From Ferruginibacter sp. (lineage in GTDB: Bacteria; Bacteroidota; Bacteroidia; Chitinophagales; Chitinophagaceae), in NCBI GenBank assembly GCA_030831945.1, contig JAURKC010000025.1, positions 1-64,000 on the forward strand: a stretch of 64,000 bases of DNA. The letters are read 5' to 3'. Under the pieces are notes generated by a model. The model was not told the DNA's origin and did no database searches. It saw only the letters and a program-made list of their open reading frames with translations. Below are positions 52,283-60,414 of this stretch, one piece after another. Both the position numbers and the translations under genes were made by a program. Within the stretch, counting starts at the first letter, position 1. Each line of letters starts with the position of its first letter.

Positions 52283-52319
52283 TCTTTTTTTAAAATATGG
52301 AATGGTGTTGTTAAGGCGA

Positions 52320-53198
52320 TTATAAGCCTGCTAAAAATTCCATTACTTCCCCCAGACTTTTTTTCAATTGAATTTGTTGGGGCAGTTCCTTTTCATAGCC
52401 ACTGGTCAAAAAACCAGAAATAATAATGGGGGTAGAAGTAATTTGTTTAGTGATATCAGCAATAAACTTATCTAAACTAAAGTTTTTCCCTACTGAGGTT
52501 AAATGGGAATATATATAATCTGGCTTCTTGAAGTTTACCAGGTATTGCACATCTTTAAGCGGCATATTAGTTCCTAAATAAATAGGATAAATTCCCTTTC
52601 TTTTTAATAAATAACAGACAAAAAGTAGTCCCAATTCATGAAATTCACCTTCTGGTAAAAAAAGTATGACTGACTTATTCACCTTTACCTCACTCTCTAC
52701 TTTATCAATTCCAACAATCAATTTTTGTCTGATTAAATTACTCACCAAATGTTCCTGAGCAGGGTTGATATGATTAGTCACCCAAAGAATACCAATTTTT
52801 TCCATGAATGGAAAAATCACTTTGGTAATCGTTTGCTCAACCCCAATTTGTTGAATATGATCTTCCAATATTTTCTCCACCATCCCTTCATTCACATCAA
52901 TCATATACTTTACCAAATCATTTACCACCCTTTCATACTGGGCCTTTTGGTCGCTTAGAGAACGAATTTTTTCCTCTCTCTCCCCTTCGTTCATCTTATC
53001 AATATGCGAAATCTTGAAACCATACTTATTGAGTAAGGCAATATTTAAAACCCTCTTTAAGTCTTCATTGGTATAGCACCTAATATTGGTATCTGTTCGA
53101 TTGGGCTTTAAAAATTCATACCGCTGTTCCCATATACGAATCGTATGCGCTTTAATTCCAGATATATTTTCAAGATCCTTAATCGTAAAGAAGTCCAT
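52320..53198 (-). CDS. MerR-family regulator with B12-binding domain (CarH/LitR-like)
   Basis: A 292-residue protein. The N-terminal MerR helix-turn-helix is FTIKDLENISGIKAHTIRIWEQRY (residues 4-27). A helical cap domain carries the W-x9-EH motif typical of CarH (W139, E149, H150 in LWVTNHINPAQEHL). The cobalamin-binding domain has the E-x-H-x-x-G motif with the lower-ligand His (E185, H187, G190 in GEFHELG). In Thermus CarH, adenosylcobalamin makes a DNA-bound tetramer and light breaks it, releasing carotenoid genes. The residue after W, His132 in Thermus CarH and the upper ligand after illumination, is Val140 here. It heads the sigma-crt cluster and is likely its repressor, perhaps light-controlled. 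Confidence 0.9.
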   Translation of the reverse strand: MDFFTIKDLENISGIKAHTIRIWEQRYEFLKPNRTDTNIRCYTNEDLKRVLNIALLNKYGFKISHIDKMNEGEREEKIRSLSDQKAQYERVVNDLVKYMIDVNEGMVEKILEDHIQQIGVEQTITKVIFPFMEKIGILWVTNHINPAQEHLVSNLIRQKLIVGIDKVESEVKVNKSVILFLPEGEFHELGLLFVCYLLKRKGIYPIYLGTNMPLKDVQYLVNFKKPDYIYSHLTSVGKNFSLDKFIADITKQITSTPIIISGFLTSGYEKELPQQIQLKKSLGEVMEFLAGL

Positions 53199-53326
53199 TG
53201 AGCTTAAATTATTAATAGTATTACAAGATTGATCAGGATTTGTTTAAAATTATCACTAAAAAATGCAAAAACTTGTAACAGAAATGGTTTTTACTTCAAA
53301 AATGGCCTTTGATCAAAGATTTTTCA

Positions 53327-53353
53327 ATAAAAAAACCGGTCACTTAGACCGGT
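53327..53353 (-). terminator. Intrinsic terminator after rfbA
   Basis: On the minus strand ACCGGTC and GACCGGT form a perfect 7-bp stem around a 5-base loop, followed by seven T residues. It lies 41 bp after the rfbA stop codon. Confidence 0.88.
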
Positions 53354-53394
53354 CTGTAATTATATTATTTCTACTGATTGTAAAAAAACTCAGT

Positions 53395-54255
53395 TTACTT
53401 AGCAATCCGCAACAAATATTCTCCGTAGCCACTTTTACGCAAATTTTCTGCAAGCACCTGCAACTGATCCTTTGAAATGAATCCCACTCGCCAAGCGATT
53501 TCCTCAGGACAGCCAATTTTTAAACCCTGTCTTTTCTCTATCACCCGCACATATTCACTCGCATCATTGAGCGACTCGAAAGTACCAGTATCCAACCAAG
53601 CAAAGCCTCTATCCAAGACACCCACTTTCAATTTTTTATTTTCTAAATAGATTCTATTCACATCCGTTATTTCATATTCACCCCTCGGACTCGGAGGAAT
53701 ATTTTTTGCAATATTCACCACCTCATTATCATAAAAATATAAGCCCGGTACTGCAAAATTACTTTTAGGATGCGCCGGTTTTTCTTCAATACTGAGTGCA
53801 TTGCGATTAGTATCAAAATCAACTACCCCATATCGCTCAGGATCACTTACTGGATAGGCGAAAATTACCGCCCCATCAGGATTGGCAGACTGCTGCAATA
53901 ATTTACTAAAGCCACTTCCGTAAAAAATATTATCTCCCAATACCAAGGCCACGCTATCATTGCCTATAAATTTTTCACCTATCACAAAGGCCTGCGCAAG
54001 ACCATTAGGGACTTCTTGCTTTGCATAAGAAAAACTGCAGCCCCACTGGGATCCGTCTCCCAATAAACGCATGAACTGCGACTGGTCATCCGGTGTAGTG
54101 ATGATTAAAATTTCCTTTATTCCCGCCAGCATCAATGTGCTAAGCGGATAATAAATCATTGGCTTATCGTATATCGGCATCAACTGCTTACTAATCCCCA
54201 TCGTGATGGGATAAAGTCTTGTTCCAGATCCGCCTGCGAGGATGATTCCTTTCAT
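53395..54255 (-). CDS. rfbA: Glucose-1-phosphate thymidylyltransferase
   Basis: A 286-residue enzyme that makes dTDP-glucose from dTTP and glucose-1-phosphate, the entry step to dTDP-deoxysugars such as dTDP-rhamnose. The nucleotide-binding signature is [38 protein letters not shown]. Further family motifs are [13 protein letters not shown], the sugar-binding [21 protein letters not shown] and [15 protein letters not shown]. The length matches RfbA/RmlA. It is downstream of rfbB on the same strand and ends at a strong terminator. No rfbC or rfbD is seen in the window. Confidence 0.95.
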   Translation of the reverse strand: MKGIILAGGSGTRLYPITMGISKQLMPIYDKPMIYYPLSTLMLAGIKEILIITTPDDQSQFMRLLGDGSQWGCSFSYAKQEVPNGLAQAFVIGEKFIGNDSVALVLGDNIFYGSGFSKLLQQSANPDGAVIFAYPVSDPERYGVVDFDTNRNALSIEEKPAHPKSNFAVPGLYFYDNEVVNIAKNIPPSPRGEYEITDVNRIYLENKKLKVGVLDRGFAWLDTGTFESLNDASEYVRVIEKRQGLKIGCPEEIAWRVGFISKDQLQVLAENLRKSGYGEYLLRIAK

Positions 54256-54270
54256 TGCTTTTATAATTTA

Positions 54271-54340
54271 GAGTTTAGGCGAGTATAATACTTTTTTGTT
54301 GTTTTCATTTCGGGTTTAGGCGAGTATAATTATTGGTGGT
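54271..54340. repeat. Two copies of the GTTTAGGCGAGTATAAT repeat
   Basis: Copies start at 54271 and 54312, 41 bp apart, in the rfbA-rfbB gap. Each begins G(A/G)GTTTAGGCGAGTATAAT. The first is followed by a T-rich spacer ending in TTTTCATTTC. The same family fills 55514-55750. Confidence 0.85.
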
Positions 54341-54363
54341 CCTACATAATTCGAACAACCAAA

Positions 54364-55415
54364 CTAACGCGCAACATACTGCTCCGCATAATACCCCTGA
54401 TAGTCGCCACTAGTAACACGTTTCAGCCATTCTGAATTGGCAAGATACCAATCAATGGTTTTGGAGATACCTTCTTCAAACTGTAGAGAAGGTAGCCAAC
54501 CCAATTCATTTTTTAATTTAGTGCGTCTATGGCATACCGTAAGTCATGGCCCGCACGGTCTTTAACGTAGGTAATTAACTCAGCCGATTCGCCTTCTTTG
54601 CGACCCAATTTTTTATCCATTTGTTTGCACAACTCTTTTACCAGGTCAATATTCGTCCATTCATTATGGCCGCCAATATTGTAGGTCTCACCAATTTTTC
54701 CATTGTGAAAAATTACATCAATAGCGCGTACATGATCTTCTACAAAAAGCCAGTCCCTTATATTTTCACCCTTTCCGTAGATTGGTAAAGGTTTTTTATT
54801 GATGATATTATGAATGCAAAGCGGAATTAATTTTTCTGGAAAATGATAAGGACCATAGTTATTGCTACAGTTAGAAATCTTTACCGGCAAATGATAGGTG
54901 TGATAAAATGCCCGCACCAAATGATCAGAAGAAGCTTTGGATGCAGAATAAGGACTGCGTGGATCGTAGGGAGTTTCTTCAGTAAAAAAACCTTCGGTAC
55001 CCAAAGAGCCATATACTTCATCTGTTGAAATATGGTAGAATATTTTATCAGTAAAATCATTTTTCCAGTATTCCTTAGCGGTCTGCAACAGTGCGCCTGT
55101 GCCCATTACGTTGGTGGTTACAAATGCAAGAGGATCAGTGATCGATCGATCCACATGACTTTCAGCAGCGCAATGCAATACGGCTGAAAACTGATGTTCC
55201 TCAAATAATTTTTTAAGCAAAGGGAGGTCGGTAATATCTCCTTTTACAAATTGGTAGTTGGGAGCAGCTTCAATATCTTGTAAGTTTTCAAGGTTACCCG
55301 CATAAGTAAGCTTGTCAATATTTACAATTTTGTATTGCGGATATTTAGTTACAAATAACCTAGTTAAATGAGAACCTATAAATCCAGCACCGCCGGTAAC
55401 AAGAATAGAATGCAT
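54364..55415 (-). pseudogene. rfbB: dTDP-glucose 4,6-dehydratase with a one-base frameshift
   Basis: The first 299 codons match RfbB/RmlB. They include the NAD-binding VTGGAGFIGSHLTRLF, HCAAESHVDRSI, the TDEVYG catalytic stretch with YSASKASSDHL, and NIRDWLFVEDH. The frame then ends at 54513 just after RYAIDAL. In the next frame the missing tail is intact to a TAG at 54366-54364: [19 protein letters not shown]...[12 protein letters not shown]...[10 protein letters not shown]. Restoring one base between 54522 and 54523 (GCACT to GCAACT) gives 350 residues, the normal family length. It is either a recent mutation or an assembly error. Even truncated, the catalytic residues remain, but the C-terminal substrate-binding part is lost. 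The product feeds the dTDP-deoxysugar pathway with rfbA. Confidence 0.93.
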
Positions 55416-55513
55416 TTTTATTGTCTTTATATTAGGGCAAAAATATCAATCCTTTGCGATTAAATTAAATAAAGTTGGGAGCTTGGATTTATGAAGATGG
55501 GTATTTGTGAACT

Positions 55514-55750
55514 GGGGTTTAGGCGAATATTATACTCATTTGTTCTTTTTAACTTGGGTTTAGCGGAGTATTTTAATCATTTGTTATTTTCAATTCGAGT
55601 TTAGACGCTTGTAATACTTGTTTGTCCATTTTAACCCGGGTTTAGAAGTTTAGGCGAGTATTAGGGAGGTTCGTCCTTTTAAATTCGGGTTTAGAAGTTT
55701 AGGGGAGTATTATGCTCATTTGTTATTTTCAATTCAGGTTTAGACGCTTT
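55514..55750. repeat. Six degenerate 41-49-bp repeats (GGGTTTAG...GAGTATTAT...CATTTGTT)
   Basis: Units start near 55514, 55556, 55597, 55638, 55687 and 55736. Each opens with G(G/A)GTTTAG, continues in most copies with GGCGAGTATTAT or a variant, then TCATTTGTT and TTTTCAATTC. They fill most of the 376-bp gap between rfbB and the methyltransferase gene. The remainder of the gap shows no gene. Confidence 0.88.
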
Positions 55751-55791
55751 CAAAACCGATAAAACCAATTTAGAATTTGATCTCCGATACA

Positions 55792-56502
55792 TCAAATCTT
55801 AAACAGCCAGGTTACCAATTGACTTTGATCTTCACAAATGGTAGTTTGAAGGGTTTGGACATTCGCAGCTTTGAAATGAAAGGGCGGCTCAGTGATGACC
55901 ACACCACTATCTTTTTTTAAACCATTGTGCATTCTAATTCCTAGGCCAGAGGGTTTGTCTAGATTGGGAACGAAGTTGCCAACGGGTATATGCTCAGTAA
56001 TAATTACGTATTTAAAAGCAGCCAATTTAGGTAAGACTAGCGCGATATCGGCATTAGACAAATGTTGCAATACCTGACGAATGATGACTACTTCACCTTT
56101 TGGCAATTCGTCTTTGACAATATCAACACAACGGAAATCGATGGAATTATTGGCAAATTTGACCTTGTTATGTTCTATTAACTCAGGCACTACATCACAA
56201 GCAATGTATAATTGGCAAGCCGGTAATAACTTACTCCCCACATTAAAATCACCGCAACCAAGATCTATTACAATGGGCGCATTAGGTAATGACTTCAAAA
56301 AAGTAAGCACACTATTGACAAAAGGATCTACCACTTTTACATCATGAGAACCTGGACCTGAATAAAATTGCTGTGCACTATCTCCCCAAAGTCTATTTTG
56401 ATAGATTTTCTGAAAGGTCTCCCGATTATCCTTCCCTCTATAACGTAGGCTTTCTAAATAGCTAAATAATCGGTATTTAATTTCTCTTGCAAATTTGATC
56501 AT
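55792..56502 (-). CDS. Class I SAM-dependent methyltransferase
   Basis: The frame opens with TTG at 56529, but the ATG at 56502 is the better start (236 residues). Motif I is APIVIDLGCGDFNVGSKLL near residue 83, followed by the acidic strand-2 residue in LYIACDVVPELI and by VVIIRQVLQHLSNADIALVLPKL, typical of class I methyltransferases. Its neighbours are deoxysugar and surface-polysaccharide genes, so it may methylate a glycan or nucleotide sugar (inference). It is oriented like rfbB/rfbA but separated from them by the repeat array. The substrate is not identifiable from sequence. Confidence 0.85.
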   Translation of the reverse strand: MIKFAREIKYRLFSYLESLRYRGKDNRETFQKIYQNRLWGDSAQQFYSGPGSHDVKVVDPFVNSVLTFLKSLPNAPIVIDLGCGDFNVGSKLLPACQLYIACDVVPELIEHNKVKFANNSIDFRCVDIVKDELPKGEVVIIRQVLQHLSNADIALVLPKLAAFKYVIITEHIPVGNFVPNLDKPSGLGIRMHNGLKKDSGVVITEPPFHFKAANVQTLQTTICEDQSQLVTWLFKI

Positions 56503-56577
56503 ATACAAATTCAATTCAATGATAATCAATGCAAGGTTAACTATTTTTCGCTAATTTTACTTTTTTTAAACCGTAAT

Positions 56578-57252
56578 ATGAGGAAATTTATTTTTAGTCC
56601 TTCCTTTTTATACCTACTCCCAATTTTAATGATGTTGGTGGTATTGAATGGCTGTACTAAAAAACTAACCAAAACAGACGTGGTATATGAAAATGACTTC
56701 GAGCGTTTGGGACAGCAGACGGTAAAAATTTTCGACTTCTACGGCCCAGTTACCACAAGCAAGATTTTTGATTTTAATGGCTCAAAAGTTTTAGGTCCTT
56801 TCAATAACAATGCTGCTATATTTAAAACAAGAAAAATTCCTGATCATAATGTGCTTGAAATTTCATTTGACTTATACATCCATGATGGTTGGCAGGGAAA
56901 TACAAAAGCTTCGAATGGTGTGCCCGATTTATTTGTAATGAAGTATGATGGCAACACTAGATTTTTGACCACTTTCGCTAACCAGTTAGCCTCCAAACAA
57001 TCCTATCCTCATTGGTATCCAGCTGCTGACAATCCAACTTATAGTAATGCAATAGATATTAAACTTCCTGGTCGATGTGCATGGAAAGATTCTACTAATG
57101 GGACTTCACTATATAAGATTGTACAAAGTTTTGGTCACGCCAGTGATACATTTGAACTTTCTCTTAGCGATGCATTGCAACCCTTTGCAGCAGTCTGTGA
57201 AAAAAGCTGGTCGATTGATGATTTGAAAATCACTGCTTACAAATATTTTTAA
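56578..57252 (+). CDS. Hypothetical lipoprotein of the polysaccharide locus
   Basis: A 224-residue protein with a lipoprotein signal: a hydrophobic stretch LYLLPILMMLVVLNGC with the lipobox Cys at about residue 26. The mature part is rich in aromatic and beta-prone segments (VLEISFDLYIHDGW, SWSIDDLKITAYKYF at the C-terminus), which suggests a jelly-roll or lectin-like fold. I do not recognise a specific family. Its stop is 2 bp before the flippase start, so it is the first gene of the forward polysaccharide operon. It may bind or process the exported glycan (inference). Confidence 0.8.
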   Translation: MRKFIFSPSFLYLLPILMMLVVLNGCTKKLTKTDVVYENDFERLGQQTVKIFDFYGPVTTSKIFDFNGSKVLGPFNNNAAIFKTRKIPDHNVLEISFDLYIHDGWQGNTKASNGVPDLFVMKYDGNTRFLTTFANQLASKQSYPHWYPAADNPTYSNAIDIKLPGRCAWKDSTNGTSLYKIVQSFGHASDTFELSLSDALQPFAAVCEKSWSIDDLKITAYKYF

Positions 57253-57254
57253 TT

Positions 57255-58505
57255 ATGAATCAGCTAAAACGCTGGTCGTTTGCCCCCATCTTACATAATT
57301 TTTTTAATCTAGGCATATTTCAAGCCGCCAGTATTGCCCTTCAACTATTAGTCATTCCAATTATTACCAGAAAATATGGTATTGCTACTTTTGGTCAGGT
57401 TGCTTTAGCAGCAAGTTTTGCTAATTTTATTTCAAATTTTTCTAACTACGGAACAAGTCAGACTGCCATCAAAGATGTAGCAGCTAATACAGAAGACAAA
57501 GTTTTTTTATCAAAGCTTTTTTACAAAATTTTAATTTTTAGATTTTTAGCTTCGGCAATATTTCTTCCTGTTATTGGCTTAATGCTATTTCTGCATCCCG
57601 ACATGTCAATCTGGGTTTGGATAGGCGCTATTCCATTAATACTATCTGAGATTATTAACCCTTTGTATTTTTTAATTGGGAAAGAAAAAATTCAGTGGAT
57701 CAGCTGGGGAAATATAGCTGTGAAAATCATTGTATTGCTTTTAATTTTATTCATCCCCTTGCAAAGCCAGCCTGCTGCTTGGGTTAACGCGCTATTGGGG
57801 ATTCCGGTAGTGGTATATTATATTTTTATTTGCTTTTACATTCATGGCAAGGAGTCGCTTCAATTGATGATGCCTTCCAAAAAATCATTGATCCATTTAG
57901 CTAAGGAAAATTTTTATATCATGTTCAATGGAACTGCCGTATCGCTGCAGCAGTCGGTGTTTTTATTTACTGTGGCTAATTACGTGTCAGCGAATACCTT
58001 GGGGATGTATGCTTTAATTGATAAATTGTTAGGGGTATTCAGGCAATTAATATCTTCTGTTTCAAGTGCAATTTACCCTCAGGCTGCAAGACTATTTTAT
58101 CAATCGCCTATTCAATGGTTTGAATTTAAAAAGACGCTTCAAAAAATGTATGGTATTTTATTTGGAACAGGAGCATTGGTGCTTTTTTTTGGAGCAAAAT
58201 GGATCGTATTTCTGATCACTAAAAAAGACGACCCTACCACCGAAATGTTTGTGAAGATGTTTAGTCTTGCTCCTCTAATGATGGCATTAAATGCCAATAA
58301 TGTATTAACCTTATTGCTCGAAAAAAGACACCGTACCTTATTTATTATTTCAATGATCATTTTAACCATAACTTTCCTAATTTCGTTTTTATTCGTACTC
58401 TTTACAGATCATCAATCCTTAGGTTGGTATCCTTTAGTTATTGAGAGCATTTGTTTATTGATTTACCTGGTTTTTACTAATAAAAAATCATTGCATGCAC
58501 CCTAA
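57255..58505 (+). CDS. Wzx-like polysaccharide flippase
   Basis: A 416-residue inner-membrane protein with about twelve hydrophobic helices. The N-terminal stretch FQAASIALQLLVIPIITRKYGIATFGQVALAASFANF is typical of the polysaccharide biosynthesis/MOP flippase family. Such proteins move lipid-linked oligosaccharide units across the inner membrane. It starts 2 bp after the lipoprotein gene and its end overlaps the next glycosyltransferase gene by 11 bp. A Wzy-like protein lies further down, so a Wzx/Wzy-type assembly route is likely. Confidence 0.9.
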   Translation: MNQLKRWSFAPILHNFFNLGIFQAASIALQLLVIPIITRKYGIATFGQVALAASFANFISNFSNYGTSQTAIKDVAANTEDKVFLSKLFYKILIFRFLASAIFLPVIGLMLFLHPDMSIWVWIGAIPLILSEIINPLYFLIGKEKIQWISWGNIAVKIIVLLLILFIPLQSQPAAWVNALLGIPVVVYYIFICFYIHGKESLQLMMPSKKSLIHLAKENFYIMFNGTAVSLQQSVFLFTVANYVSANTLGMYALIDKLLGVFRQLISSVSSAIYPQAARLFYQSPIQWFEFKKTLQKMYGILFGTGALVLFFGAKWIVFLITKKDDPTTEMFVKMFSLAPLMMALNANNVLTLLLEKRHRTLFIISMIILTITFLISFLFVLFTDHQSLGWYPLVIESICLLIYLVFTNKKSLHAP

Positions 58506-59406
58506 GGTTGGTATTATCTTATTAAATTGGAATAGTTACGATCACAGTTCTAATTGTATTCAATCTCTTCAGCAATGCGATTATCCAAATTTTGAAATCA
58601 TCTTAGTAGACAATGGATCGATGGATGGGTCTGGTAATCTTTTAAAAGCGAATTTTCCTCATATCAATCTGATTGCTTCTGCTACTAATGAAGGTTTTGC
58701 AGCGGGCAATAACCGAGGTTTTGAGTATGCTATTCAACATGATTTTCCTTATGCCATGATGTTGAATAATGATGTTTTTGTTGAGCCTGATTTTTTATCC
58801 AAATTAGTTGAGTATATGGAAAGTCACCCTTCTGTAGGTGCTATCCAACCTAAAATTTTCTTTAATCATGATAGAGCCAAAATCTGGAATGGTGGTTCAT
58901 ATTATTTGCCTTGGCTAGGCTGGCCTTATTCCAAAAGATACCAGCTTAAGGCCGGTGCTTTACAGAGTCAGTTTCAAGTGGTAGATTGGATTACTGGATG
59001 TGCTTTTTTAACCAAAACTTCCATTTTAAAAGAGGTGGGTTTACTGAATGAAGCCTTTTTTATCTACTATGAAGACGCCGATCTTTCCTTCAGAATTCGT
59101 TCTAAGGGCTATCAATTGCTATTTCATCCACAATCTGTCATTTATCATATAGCTGGCAGCTCCAATAAAACCAAGGTAAAGGGAAAAGAAGGCTATGCTA
59201 GCCCTTTTGTCCACTACCTCAATAGCCGCAACCATATTTGGTTCCTAAAAATTTGGACCAAATGGTATCAATGGCCCACCACATTTCTCACTTTATTTTC
59301 CTATTATTTAAGCAATATGCTTTATTTTGCACTCAGAAGGCGGATAGGTAAGCTTAAATCACTACTTAGAGGCATTTCTCATGGCTTTAAATCAATACCC
59401 AACTAA
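58495..59406 (+). CDS. Glycosyltransferase family 2
   Basis: A 303-residue GT-A fold enzyme. The N-terminus is GIILLNWNSYDHSSNCIQSL followed by FEIILVDNGSMDGS and the sugar-nucleotide region EGFAAGNNRGFEYA. The metal-binding motif is MLNNDVFVEP near residue 98, and a second conserved acidic patch is FFIYYEDADLSFRIRSKGY. This subgroup resembles rhamnosyltransferase-type GT2 proteins, consistent with the nearby dTDP-sugar genes, but the donor cannot be fixed. The start overlaps the flippase gene by 11 bp. Confidence 0.92.
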   Translation: MHPKVGIILLNWNSYDHSSNCIQSLQQCDYPNFEIILVDNGSMDGSGNLLKANFPHINLIASATNEGFAAGNNRGFEYAIQHDFPYAMMLNNDVFVEPDFLSKLVEYMESHPSVGAIQPKIFFNHDRAKIWNGGSYYLPWLGWPYSKRYQLKAGALQSQFQVVDWITGCAFLTKTSILKEVGLLNEAFFIYYEDADLSFRIRSKGYQLLFHPQSVIYHIAGSSNKTKVKGKEGYASPFVHYLNSRNHIWFLKIWTKWYQWPTTFLTLFSYYLSNMLYFALRRRIGKLKSLLRGISHGFKSIPN

Positions 59407-59415
59407 AAATTTTCG

Positions 59416-60405
59416 ATGAAATCAGTAGTTATTACCGGTGTGGCAGGGTTGCTAGGCTCTAGACTAGCAAAATGGATAGTGGAAAACAAACCTGAATACA
59501 AAGTAATCGGCATCGACAATTTAAGTGGTGGATATGAGGAGCATATTGATTCAAGAGTTATTTTTTACAAAGCAGATTTAGCTTCGGATGATTTAAACGG
59601 TATTTTTTCTTCCCATCAAGTAGAGTATGTATATCACTTTTCGGCTTATGCGGCAGAAGGATTAAGTCCTTTTATTCGCAGATACAATTACACCAATAAT
59701 GTGGTGGCTACGGCTAACGTTATTAATGCCTGCATTACGCATGATGTAAAACGAATTGTATTTACTTCGAGTATGGCGGTTTATGGTGAAGGCAAACCTC
59801 CTTTCAATGAAAATGATTTACCTAAACCGGTAGACCCTTATGGTATTGCAAAATATGCCTGCGAAATGGATGTGCAAGTAGCTGGAGAGCAGCATGGATT
59901 AGACTGGTGTATTATTCGACCCCATAATGTGTATGGCTGTAATCAAAATATTTGGGACCGCTATAGAAATGTTTTAGGCATTTGGATATACCAAAAACTT
60001 AATGGTCAACCCATTACTATTTATGGAGATGGATCACAGAAACGTTCTTTCAGTTACATCGATGATTGTCTTTTACCTTTATGGAATGCAGCTGAAGCTC
60101 CTCAAGCTTCTAAGCAAATTATTAATTTAGGTAGCAAAAAAGAATATTCTATTTTAAGTGCGGCAGGTATTTTACAAGAGATTGTAGGTGGTTCTGAGAT
60201 TCGGTTTTTAGACAAGCGTCATGAAGTACATGTGGCCTATTCAACACACGAAAAATCAGAAATCCTATTGGGTTACAAAGATATTACCGAACTACCGAAA
60301 GGCTTAGCAACGATGTGGGAATGGGCTCAAAAACAACCCAAGCGAAATCAATTCGTTTGGCCGAAATACGAGCTGGAGAAAGGTTTGTACCAATTCTGGA
60401 AATAA
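59416..60405 (+). CDS. NAD-dependent sugar epimerase/dehydratase
   Basis: A 329-residue extended short-chain dehydrogenase. It has the NAD-binding glycine motif VVITGVAGLLGSRLAKWI, the catalytic Ser region VFTSSMAVYG, and the catalytic YGIAK near residue 142. The C-terminal sugar-binding half contains IYGDGSQKRSFSYIDDCLLPL. It most resembles UDP-glucose 4-epimerase-like enzymes of polysaccharide loci, but the nucleotide sugar is not determined by sequence. It begins 9 bp after the GT2 gene and ends 9 bp before the Wzy-like gene. Confidence 0.9.
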   Translation: MKSVVITGVAGLLGSRLAKWIVENKPEYKVIGIDNLSGGYEEHIDSRVIFYKADLASDDLNGIFSSHQVEYVYHFSAYAAEGLSPFIRRYNYTNNVVATANVINACITHDVKRIVFTSSMAVYGEGKPPFNENDLPKPVDPYGIAKYACEMDVQVAGEQHGLDWCIIRPHNVYGCNQNIWDRYRNVLGIWIYQKLNGQPITIYGDGSQKRSFSYIDDCLLPLWNAAEAPQASKQIINLGSKKEYSILSAAGILQEIVGGSEIRFLDKRHEVHVAYSTHEKSEILLGYKDITELPKGLATMWEWAQKQPKRNQFVWPKYELEKGLYQFWK

Positions 60406-60414
60406 AACAACCTC

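Noticed and set aside
54271..55750. Repeat arrays around rfbB as a CRISPR
   Set aside because: Units are degenerate and contiguous, with no unique spacers of constant length and no cas genes.
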